DNA of 11,862 nucleotides from Baffinella frigidus (GCA_026770585.1 MU647046.1:109463-121324), one strand, 5' to 3'. Positions 6,241 through 11,664 are shown, numbered from the stretch's first letter. Notes: generated from the sequence alone by a model not told the origin. Translations and numbers: made by a program.

Positions 6241-6408
6241 ACACCGAGACAAGGCCGACCTCGCTCGCATCTCCATGCTGTCATGCTGGGGGCGCGCGGG
6301 GTTGCGGCATAGCGTCGCTCTTCTCCGGACCGTAGGCTAGGCCGACTGCCGCTCCATATCTACTGTACAATAGCTTCTGAGAGCGCGGCGCACGCCACGC
6401 TCCCCCCA
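6241..6408. other. 3' flank of the small gene
   Basis: No repeat and no confident coding signal. A TGTAC motif lies near 6363; a functional poly(A) signal cannot be assigned. Confidence 0.35.
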
Positions 6409-6464
6409 ATGCCGGGGTTTTTGAATGAAGCTCTCCAACGTTTCTCAACACGCGAGGCAAGCAC

Positions 6465-6551
6465 CTGGGGCCTTCCCCTGCGCATGCACCGTGATGCGCT
6501 CCTCGCCCGTGGTGCCGTCCACCTGCCGCACCTTGCAGCTGACGGTCACGA
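6465..6551 (-). CDS. Internal-exon-like segment, unknown protein
   Basis: On the minus strand the frame reads VTVSCKVRQVDGTTGEER followed by ITVHAQGKAP. G or C fills 26 of 28 third positions, the highest in the window, and the composition is typical of a folded beta-rich domain. On the upstream side stands CTTGCTTGCAG, a fair 3' splice site ending at 6552; on the downstream side stands CCAG then GTGCTT, a fair donor at 6464. The bounded exon is 87 bp. Without splicing the frame meets TGA after seven more codons. I cannot name the family. Rival reading: the plus strand has an open frame from an ATG at 6409 across the same bases with weaker third-position bias. Confidence 0.4.
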
Positions 6552-6570
6552 CTGCAAGCAAGGCCCATCT

Positions 6571-6823
6571 CTCTCGCGCGCAGCAGGGTCTGTTTGCAGG
6601 GCATTGGCACCCTCGGCATATCTCGCATAAGGCGGCGCACCCTCCTAGGACGCTACAGTAGGCCAGCCCTCGAGGTCCTTAATGTTCTTCGAGCTCCAGA
6701 AAAGCCATGCCTCCTCTCTGCTCGCGCGCGCGCCTGGGTCCATTTGCACCGCATTGGCAACCTTGGTCATGCTGGGGCATATCTCTCATATCGTGGCACC
6801 CTCCTAGGACCCTACAGCAGGCC
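6571..6823. repeat. Two near-identical cassettes, 150 bp apart
   Basis: Copies at 6571-6664 and 6721-6823 share CTCGCGCGCG, GGGTC--TTTGCA, GCATTGGCA, GGCATATCTC, and CACCCTCCTAGGAC-CTACAG followed by (T/C)AGGCC. Both contain GT at the same place (6588 and 6738) and end in CAG-AG (6661 and 6820), so each could be an intron of 74 and 83 nt. The 3' part carries the CTAGGACCCTACAG core seen in family A. They may be introner-like insertions. Confidence 0.6.
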
Positions 6824-6919
6824 TTCACCCAGGGCCCTTTCTCTTTCTACTGGGGGGCGGCGGCGTATTGGTATGAGCAGGCAGGCCTCGATCGCTGGCT
6901 GCCCATTGCTCTTGGCTAA
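6821..6919 (+). CDS. Terminal-exon-like segment, unknown membrane-associated protein
   Basis: Begins just after the CAGCAG end of the second cassette and reads 32 residues to a TAA at 6917-6919. The segment contains FYWGAAAYWYEQAGLDRW, rich in aromatic residues and unlike the repeat-derived frames. G or C fills 23 of 32 third positions. Removing 6588-6661 and 6738-6820 as introns would join it in frame to 6662-6737 and to an ATG at 6409, giving 117 codons without a stop. That model is inference, since it rests on open frame and weak splice signals only, and it conflicts with the minus-strand exon at 6465-6551. Confidence 0.35.
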   Translation, partial: AFTQGPFSFYWGAAAYWYEQAGLDRWLPIALG

Positions 6920-6963
6920 GAGGCATATCTCCCGCGGTTTGCTGGTCGCCGTCGCCGTCCATG

Positions 6964-7100
6964 TACAGGGGGTGCCTCGCTCATAAGAACCCCCCCCCCC
7001 CCCTAGGACCACCGCACCACCGTACGACCCTAGGCATACATGTAGGCCTACTGTAGGGTCCTAGGGGGCGGCGTTTTCTTGTGAGCTATGTACCCCTGTA
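6964..7100 (+). mobile_element. Element family A, longer copy (137 bp)
   Basis: TACAGGGGGTGCCTCGCTCA at the left and GTGAGCTATGTACCCCTGTA at the right, TA at both edges. It carries an expanded C run (about 6990-7003) and extra ACCGCACCACCGTAC and CATACATG sequence in the core, which explains the extra 16 bp. Confidence 0.75.
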
Positions 7101-7102
7101 GC

Positions 7103-7142
7103 GTATCTTGTAGGCGGTGGTCGACCACCACCTACAAGATAC
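7103..7142. repeat. 40-bp palindrome, 19 of 20 positions paired
   Basis: GTATCTTGTAGGCGGTGGTC is followed with no loop by its near complement. It directly follows an A element and starts a cluster of related tandem units. Confidence 0.85.
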
Positions 7143-7143
7143 G

Positions 7144-7232
7144 TATCTTGTAGTGGTCGCCACCGGGTACCTATCTTGTAGGTGGTGGGCGCCACCGGGT
7201 ACCTATCTTGTAGGTGGTGGTAGCCACCGGGT
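7144..7232. repeat. Tandem TATCTTGTAG units, three copies
   Basis: Units start at 7144, 7172 and 7204 (28, 32 and about 29 bp). Each has TATCTTGTAG, a GTGGT core and GCCACCGGGT. Within a unit GGTGG and CCACC can pair, so each could form a small hairpin. The palindrome at 7103-7142 uses the same sequence. Confidence 0.8.
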
Positions 7233-7325
7233 TTTTTGCACCCTCCCCTAGTGCTTCGCGTGGTCGCGCACGGCTACATTCCGCTCTGTAACACCCGGGA
7301 TTTCGTATTTTTATGGGTATCCGAG

Positions 7326-7716
7326 TGAGACAGGGCTAGGGCGTGCACAGCCTGAGACAGAGCTAGAATGTGCGGTGTGGATAGACTGAGACAGAGTCAG
7401 GATGTGCACACACTGAGACAGGGCTAGGATGTGCACACACTCCGCTTATCAGAAACTGCCTCCTCCTAGGACCCTACAGTCGATTTCATGGGTATCCGAG
7501 TGAGACAGAGCTAGGATGCGCACACACTGAGACAGAGTCAGGATGTGCACAGATTGAGACAGGGCTAGGATGTGCACAGACTGAGACAGGGCTAGCATGT
7601 GCACAGAATGAGACAGCCCTAGGGTGTGCACAGACTGAGAGGGAGCCAGGATGTGCACAGACTGGAACAGAGCCAGGATGTGCACACACTGAGACAGAGC
7701 TAGGATGTGCACAGAC
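7326..7716. repeat. 27-bp minisatellite, 12 units in two blocks
   Basis: Four units lie at 7326-7440 (one of them 34 bp) and eight at 7501-7716, all eight exactly 27 bp. The common core is AGACAGAGCTAGGATGTG followed by CACA. Because 27 is a multiple of three, minus-strand frames show nine-residue repeats (LSQSVHILA type); these are most simply by-products. There are no unique spacers, so it is not a CRISPR array. Confidence 0.9.
7441..7500. mobile_element. 60-bp insert in the minisatellite, with an A fragment
   Basis: CGCTTATCAGAAACTGCC and TCCTAGGACCCTACAGT match the left half of family A. The rest (GATTTCATGGGTATCCGAG) copies the sequence just before the first block (about 7302-7325). The second block thus looks like a duplication of the locus together with its left flank, joined to a broken A element. 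Confidence 0.55.
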
Positions 7717-7790
7717 TCTGGGGGATTGCTCCTGGGCGCACCCCGCCGGCGTTGCACCGGAATAACCGATTCTTGGCCCTCGGATATCCT

Positions 7791-8263
7791 ACATGTAACC
7801 GATTCCTCCGGATGTCCGCACGGCCTCCAACTGCATCCACTCGAGGCTCACAGCGGCCTTTGTTCAACATCTGCAAACCCCGTTCTGGAGGGATGGCGGG
7901 AGAGAACTGCGGTGCCGCGTGGCGCCCGTGGTCCCGCGTCAGCCCAGAATTCGAGTCTGGGGGCCAGAATTAGTCAACTAGGCCCGGAGTGAAACCGTTT
8001 GTTTGGAGTAAAGCGACTCCACGGGCGTTGAGCGTACCGCCTAGAGCCACATGTAATTTCAGTGCCAGGCCCACCAATCCTTCTGAAAGGACATGTAACC
8101 GATTCCTCCAGATATCCGCACGGCATCCAAGTGCATCCACTCGAGGCTCACAAGGCGCAGGCTTTCAGGGGGAGTTGACTTAGGCGAAATGTTGTGGATC
8201 CGAGTGAACTGCATCCACTTGAGGCTCACAGCGGCCTTTGTTCAAAATCTACAAGTCACGTTC
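7791..8263. repeat. Three dispersed copies of a 55-95 bp repeat
   Basis: Copies at about 7791-7884, 8091-8153 and 8209-8262. Shared blocks are ACATGTAACCGATTCCTCC, ATCCGCACGGC, TGCATCCACTCGAGGCTCAC and AGCGGCCTTTGTTCAA. Different copies keep different parts. No conserved frame was found. The intervening 7885-8090 has no gene I can support. Confidence 0.65.
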
Positions 8264-8290
8264 CCCGCGGTTCAACCGGTGGGAACGTGA
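8256..8290. repeat. 10-bp hairpin, 15-nt loop
   Basis: TCACGTTCCC at 8256-8265 is the exact complement of GGGAACGTGA at 8281-8290. The loop holds CGCGGTTCAACCGGT, which can itself partly pair. Confidence 0.75.
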
Positions 8291-8320
8291 GCGGTTTTCG
8301 TGCGAACCTGGACGCGAGCG

Positions 8321-8441
8321 TACAGGGGTACCTCGCTCATAAGAAACTGCCCCCGTCTTAGGACCACCGCAGGGTCCTAGGAATAGGCCTGCTGTAGGGT
8401 CCTAGGGGGAGGCTGTTTCTTCTGAGCGAGGCACCCCTGTA
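8321..8441 (+). mobile_element. Element family A, full copy (121 bp)
   Basis: TACAGGGGTACCTCGCTCAT at the left and CTGAGCGAGGCACCCCTGTA at the right, TA at both edges. The core has GGACCACCGCAGGGTCCTAG and GGCCTGCTGTAGGGTCCTAG. Its C run is interrupted (CCCCCGTCTTAGG), which separates it from the other copies. Confidence 0.8.
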
Positions 8442-8529
8442 AAAGCAACGTGCGCCTCATGGCGTAGTCGTGACCGCCAACAGGTGTATTTATTACATCA
8501 CCTACTCATAACAAAAGAATATGACACGC

Positions 8530-8634
8530 TATCCCGTGAGTGCCCAGCAGGCTCATACGCCCTACCGTAGGGCCCTAGGACCTGCCTAGGACCTCTTGGC
8601 GGTCAGTTTCGACCGCCTGGCCACTTAAGGGATA
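8530..8634 (+). mobile_element. Element family C, full copy (105 bp)
   Basis: TATCCCGTGAGTGCCCAGCA at the left, CGCCCTACCGTAGGGCCCTA, GGCGGTCAGTTTCGACCGCC hairpin, and GGCCACTTAAGGGATA at the right, with TA at both edges. Same length as the copy at 1809-1913. The left terminus has changes that the right lacks. Confidence 0.8.
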
Positions 8635-8663
8635 GGCCCGCCTGGCCACTTAAGGGATAGGCC
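8614..8663. repeat. Exact tandem duplication of a C terminus (25 bp)
   Basis: The 25-bp unit CGCCTGGCCACTTAAGGGAT plus AGGCC occurs twice with no change at 8614-8638 and 8639-8663. It takes in the right terminus of the C element and a few flanking bases, so the duplication followed the insertion. Confidence 0.9.
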
Positions 8664-8679
8664 CGCCTCGGGGGTTGGG

Positions 8680-8749
8680 CTAGTCGCCGCCGGAGTCGCT
8701 CTCCTCGGAGCTGCTCTCCTCCTCACTCTGCTCCCCGCACCGACTTCAG
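8680..8749 (-). CDS. Ser/Glu-rich C-terminal exon-like segment
   Basis: On the minus strand the frame reads CGEQSEEESSSEESDSGGD and then TAG (at 8680-8682). G or C fills nearly every third position. Acidic serine-rich tails like this are common at eukaryotic protein C-termini and are often CK2 targets. A TGA stands 3 codons upstream of CGEQ, so the piece needs a splice acceptor, for which GGGGAGCAG is a candidate. A second copy of its first half is at 8875-8912. The protein is unknown. Confidence 0.3.
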
Positions 8750-8912
8750 ACACAGCGGACTTCGAAGGGATTTTGAACAACAGCGGACTTCGAAGCGATA
8801 AGACCTAGGACCCTACGGTAGGCAACCCGTAGGGACAGAGGGGGGTTCCTGCGGATAAGGTAACGGAAACTCGGGCTCTCCTCCTCACTCTGCTCCACGC
8901 GCCGACTTCAGA
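8713..8912. repeat. 38-bp direct repeats flanking a D element
   Basis: GCTCTCCTCCTCACTCTGCT and CCGACTTCAGA occur at 8713-8750 and 8875-8912 with only a few differences. The D fragment fills the space between. The copies are longer than the usual target duplication of a DNA element. Confidence 0.8.
8751..8874 (-). mobile_element. Element family D, rearranged reverse copy
   Basis: ACAGCGGACTTCGAAGGGAT appears, then ACAGCGGACTTCGAAGCGAT again 24 bp later, so one terminus is doubled. It is followed by AAGACCTAGGACCCTACGGT, GGCAACCCGTAGGG, and GGATAAGGTAACGGAAACTC. The opposite terminus is missing. Confidence 0.7.
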
Positions 8913-9045
8913 TCCACGGAGGGCTCTTGGGGGGGGTACTCAAAAGTCAATTTGCACAGGGAAACCGGTATTCAAAAGTCATTTTTAACGGAAAACGGCT
9001 CCAAGAACGGGCACTGGATAACCACGCACCGACTTCAGATAACAC

Positions 9046-9112
9046 CCACAGCAGACTTCGAGGGGATTTTGAATAACCCCTGAGCGATAAGACCCAGGAC
9101 CCTACGGTAGGC
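9046..9112 (-). mobile_element. Element family D, short reverse fragment
   Basis: CCACAGCAGACTTCGAGGGG, ATTTTGAATAACCCC, GCGATAAGACCCAGGACCCT and ACGGTAGGCAG. It breaks off there and is followed by GCCGACTTCAG; CCGACTTCAG also precedes it at about 9029. The same motif flanks the copy at 8751, hinting at insertion into a shared sequence. Confidence 0.6.
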
Positions 9113-9124
9113 AGCCGACTTCAG

Positions 9125-9373
9125 CCAACCTGCACCCAGACACCAGAAGGTCTACGTTTTCACCAAGGTTTTCGTGAAACGTTGCGTGTTTTACAGTAAG
9201 AAATAAATTTTGAGATTTTTATCCGAAATTGTCAGAAAACATCGAAACATTCCTTCTTTGTCTCGAAAAAGGGGCCCGTGTAGACGTGAAACGTTGCGAA
9301 AGTGTGTGTCTGATAAGACCTGAATCGGGTCTTGAATTCTGTAGACCTTTTCGCCTCCGGGTGCGGCCCCAGA
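9125..9373. other. Mostly unique stretch
   Basis: CGTGAAACGTTGCG occurs at 9173-9186 and 9285-9298, near GTCTACGTTTTCACC and GTAGACGTGAAAC, which are partly inverted. A plus-strand frame at 9229-9429 runs into the G element and shows no strong third-position bias; I do not call it a gene. Confidence 0.4.
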
Positions 9374-9585
9374 CCACTCGAGGCTACAAATGGGACCATT
9401 TTAAAACAGAGGTTCTTTTACAAGTGTAGGGAAAAAAAGAAATGTGTAGTAACTTTCATACAAATACGGGCATTTGGTCACGTAGCTCAAGTTATAACTT
9501 GAGCTACGTGACCAAGCATGCCCGTGACTGGTACCAAATTTGACAACCCCACATTTAAAATACCCCCTCTTCCAGCCTCGAGTGG
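9374..9585. mobile_element. Foldback-type element G, copy 2
   Basis: Ends CCACTCGAGG (9374-9383) and CCTCGAGTGG (9576-9585) are exact complements, followed inward by imperfect arms with ATTTTAAAA and TTTAAAAT. The right part (CTGGTACCAAATTT, CAACCCCACATTTAAA) and the inner left TAGTAACTT match copy 1 at 286-480. The centre is different and holds a long palindrome. Confidence 0.7.
9466..9525. repeat. Perfect 42-bp palindrome with outer arms
   Basis: Positions 9474-9515 are a perfect palindrome with no loop, centred on GTTATAAC; one arm reads TTGGTCACGTAGCTCAAGTT. Outer arms ACGGGCAT (9466) and ATGCCCGT (9518) add eight more pairs after a 2-base bulge. Loopless palindromes this long are usually unstable, so the insertion or formation may be recent. 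Confidence 0.95.
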
Positions 9586-9637
9586 CAGTATCACTCATTA
9601 TGCTATGTTGGCTGTTGTTTCTGGCATGTTGAGGTTG

Positions 9638-9682
9638 TTGGTGCTATCTTGGGCATAGCACCAATGCCCAACATAGTACCAA
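9638..9682. repeat. Three-part alternative hairpin
   Basis: TTGGTGCTAT (9638) can pair with ATAGCACCAA (9655-9664, loop 7 nt), or the longer 9638-9656 can pair with 9664-9682 at 17 of 19 positions. The two foldings exclude each other. The stretch 9600-9800 otherwise shows no gene I can support. Confidence 0.6.
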
Positions 9683-9814
9683 CGTGATGCTGGTTCAGTG
9701 ACGCGCCGTCCACGCCAGGCCATACGTTGGAATTTCAGATAGTCTGGTTTTAATTTTGTACCGGATCTGTCAGAATCAGGTAAAAGCCCGGACGTGGAAA
9801 GGACGAAACGAATC

Positions 9815-9904
9815 GGGGTGTGTCCAACACGGATAAGGAAGGGGTCTCGTCCGGGGTCCGACACGCATTGGGGTGTGTCCAGCACAGATAGGGAAGGGGT
9901 CTCG
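9815..9904. repeat. 35-bp direct repeats, period 55
   Basis: GGGGTGTGTCCAACACGGAT with AAGGAAGGGGTCTCG at 9815-9849 returns at 9870-9904 with three or four changes. It is followed by a GC-rich stretch (9905-10008) with CTTCGC/TTGCGC units that show no convincing coding pattern. Confidence 0.8.
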
Positions 9905-10008
9905 ACCTCGACCTCGTCCTTGCGGGCGGCGCTTCGCCTTGCGGCGGCGGCTGCGACGCGCCCTTTGCGCTTCGCTTTGCGCTCCTTCTCGCGCTTTGCG
10001 TCCGCCTG

Positions 10009-10207
10009 GGGGTTTGGGGTTTAGGGTTTGGGGCTGGGGTTTGGGGTTTGGGGTTTGGGGTTTGGGGTTTGGGGTTTGGGGTTTGGGGTTTGGGGTTTAG
10101 GTTTTGGATTTTGGGTTTTGGGTTTTATGGTTCATGGTCTATGGTCTATGGTTTATGGTTTATGGTTTATGGTTTATGGTTTATGGTTTATGGTTTAGGG
10201 TTTAGGG
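10009..10207. repeat. Interstitial telomere-like array, TTTAGGG sense
   Basis: Regular GGGGTTT units (about 10030-10098) change to GGATTTTGGGTTTT and then to GGTTTAT units (10142-10196), ending with GGTTTAGGGTTTAGGG. The blocks are the reverse complement of the order seen at 705-890, so the two arrays face in opposite directions. Confidence 0.85.
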
Positions 10208-10225
10208 TGCGATCTTGAGAACCTC

Positions 10226-10430
10226 TTAGGCCGGGTTTCGTGTCTCGTATCTCTGGTTTCGGGCTTCAGATTTCCGCTACGAGCCGTACATCAGTTTCGG
10301 ATTTCAAGTTTCGGGTTTCGGAATATGCACCTGTGCAGACATGAAGTTGTTCGTAACGTTCCCGAACTTGCCCATGAGGGCATCTCGGTTTCGGGTTTCG
10401 GGTTTCGGGTCTCTGGTTTCGATATTTGGG
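10226..10430. repeat. Degenerate GGGTTTC tracts around a repeat copy
   Basis: TTTCGGGTTTCGG units lie at about 10290-10321 and again at 10387-10425. Between them is the first copy of the R repeat. They look like decayed derivatives of the telomere-like array. Confidence 0.65.
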
Positions 10431-10546
10431 AGTATTCAAAAGTGGTCTCGAGGACTGTTCAAAAGTGGTTGGCGCACCTGTGCAGACATGAAGTTGTTGG
10501 TGAGGTTTCCGAACTTCCCAATGAGGGCGTCGCGTGTCAACAACAG

Positions 10547-10689
10547 CCTCCTACAGTAGGGCCCTAGGACCTGCCTAGGACCTCTTTGCGGTCAAATTTG
10601 ACCGTGGCGAGTAGGCTCATGTGTCCTATAGTAGGGCCCTAGGACCTGCCTAGGGCCTCTTTGCGGTCAAATTAGACCGCATCGCCACT
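10547..10689 (+). mobile_element. Two tandem C elements, the second interrupted
   Basis: First copy 10547-10614 and second about 10611-10689, period 75 at the AGTAGGGCCCTAGGACCTGC core. Both have TTTGCGGTCAAATT-GACCG hairpins. The second copy stops at CGCCACTA, where an E element begins; its missing end, AGGGATA, is found right after that E element. Confidence 0.7.
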
Positions 10690-10691
10690 AA

Positions 10692-10829
10692 CCACACAGT
10701 GGACTACGGACCTTTCATCAAAAGTCAACTTACCCCGTGGGCAGTTAACTTTAAGGATGTTCTAATGCAAATTTGGTCACGTTACCGCTAAATCTAGGGG
10801 TCCCGAAACCCTCGTAGCCCACCGTGTGG
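10692..10829 (+). mobile_element. Element family E, full copy nested in a C terminus
   Basis: CCACACAGTGGACTACGGAC at the left and GTAGCCCACCGTGTGG at the right match as inverted repeats at 14 of 16 positions. About 138 bp. C-element sequence on the left (GCCACT) and right (AGGGATA) joins to the expected terminus once this element is removed, so it inserted after the C element. Confidence 0.8.
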
Positions 10830-10910
10830 AGGGATATGCACCTGGGCAGACATGAAGTTGTTGGTGAGGTTCCCGAACTTCCCAATGAGGGCATCGCGTG
10901 TCGACAACAG

Positions 10911-11004
10911 CCTCCTACAGTAGGGCCCTAGGACCTGCCTAGGACCTCTTTGCGGTCAAATTTGACCGCATCGCCAATTTGACCGCATCGCCACTTAAGG
11001 GATA
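10911..11004 (+). mobile_element. Element family C with 17-bp internal duplication
   Basis: CCTACAGTAGGGCCCTAGGA, CTCTTTGCGGTCAAATTTGA and CCACTTAAGGGATA. AATTTGACCGCATCGCC occurs twice without change at 10959-10975 and 10976-10992. The left terminus is replaced by the R repeat. Confidence 0.75.
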
Positions 11005-11035
11005 TGCACCTGTGCAGACATGAAGTTGTTGGTGA

Positions 11036-11410
11036 GGTTTCCGAACTTCCCAATGAGGGCGTCGCGTGTCGAGAATGGCCTCCCAGCCCGTAACTCCGAC
11101 ATGAGCGTTTTCCGCAGCCAGAATCGCTTTTGCAACACCTGCGACGAGGGGAAACGCGACTTTGTAAAGCGGCTGTGTAAACCGACAAACAAACTGGCCC
11201 ACCACTTTAGAAAAGAAGGACCGCCGCCTTTCTGTGTAAAGCGACTTTGTAAAGCACTGAAGGTTTCCGAATTTCCCAATGAGGGCGTCGCGTGTCGACA
11301 ACAGCCTCCCCGCCCGTAACTCCGACATGAGCGTTTTCCGCAGCCAGAACCGCTTTTGCAACACCTGATGCAAAGGGGAAACGCGGTTGTGTAAAGCGAC
11401 TGTGCAAAGC
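11036..11410. repeat. Large tandem duplication, period 226
   Basis: Copies start at 11036 and 11262. They share the end of the R repeat, then CCCGTAACTCCGACATGAGC, GTTTTCCGCAGCCAGAA, CGCTTTTGCAACACCTG and GTAAAGCG motifs. A 176-residue minus-strand frame (11469 to 10939) spans both, but 226 is not a multiple of three, so the two copies are read in different frames. That argues against a selected protein made of two repeats. A single copy could descend from a coding exon. Confidence 0.75.
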
Positions 11411-11489
11411 ACGGAACCCAAGATGTCTTGCAAAGCGGTTGGGGTGTGGGGTAGGGTTGAGGGTTTCAACCCGGCCTCATGCGTATCTC

Positions 11490-11554
11490 GTTCTAGAACA
11501 TTCTACAACAATCTAGAACTTTCTACACCATTCTAGAATATTGTAGAACATTCC
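11490..11554. promoter_or_regulatory. Cluster of HSE-like TTC/GAA motifs, copy 1
   Basis: Opens with TTCTAGAACATTC, which is TTC-nn-GAA-nn-TTC, the three-unit form of a eukaryotic heat-shock element. TAGAACTTTC, ATTCTAGAATA and TAGAACATTCC follow. Such sites bind HSF trimers if functional. The same pattern could arise by chance from an A/T-rich 11-12 bp repeat, and no gene is seen beside it within the window. Confidence 0.4.
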
Positions 11555-11664
11555 AATAATTGATGTGGGTGGGGGGTTCAACCTCTGCCTTGATCTCCTT
11601 GCCGCGTGATACCAAGTCCCAGCGCGTCGCCGCGTTGCGCTTCACTGTCCTCGTGTGTCTCTCG
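11555..11664. repeat. Spacer of the HSE-like tandem unit
   Basis: Includes GGTTCAACCTCTGCCTTGAT and CCAAGTCCCAGCGCGTCGCC. It returns after the second TTC/GAA cluster at about 11749-11850, with G runs in place of three blocks. Confidence 0.7.

Larger units (their letters stand above)
10324..11308. repeat. R repeat family: five copies
   Basis: Copies start at about 10324, 10473, 10834, 11003 and 11262 (partial). Shared blocks: ATGCACCTGTGCAGACATGA, AGTTGTTGGTGAGGTT, CCGAACTTCCCAATGAGGGC and GTCGCGTGTCGACAACAGCC. Copies two and three run directly into C elements, and copy four follows a C element, giving a composite unit of about 170 bp between copies three and four. Minus-strand frames look protein-like (TLMSELRAGR, STRDALIGKFGNL), but see the frame test at 11036-11410. 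Confidence 0.8.

Noticed and set aside
5909-6340. 143-residue plus-strand frame over the small gene
   Set aside because: It has no ATG start, is Pro/Thr/Ser-rich from the CT-rich leader, and reads the 6079-6240 gene out of frame, with weaker third-position bias.
7326-7716. CRISPR-like direct repeats
   Set aside because: Units are contiguous with no unique spacers, and the context is eukaryotic.
7449-7757. Minus-strand 102-residue frame with LSQSVHILA nine-residue repeats
   Set aside because: The frame exists because the minisatellite unit is 27 bp; a second frame over the same bases is also open (CAHPGSVSV type). No start or promoter evidence.
8449-8505. Short minus-strand protein-like stretch (GGHDYAMRRTLL)
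   Set aside because: Too short to separate from chance, with no clear splice signals or stop context.
9229-9429. Plus-strand 66-residue frame
   Set aside because: Runs into the G foldback element and shows no third-position bias. It lacks an ATG at its stated beginning (TTG/GTC context).
9466-9525. tRNA or rho-independent terminator
   Set aside because: There is no cloverleaf and no T tract, and the palindrome has no loop.
9873-10100. Plus-strand Arg/Leu-rich frame ending in GFGVWGLGF
   Set aside because: Half is array-derived and the rest is GC-rich low-complexity sequence open in more than one frame.
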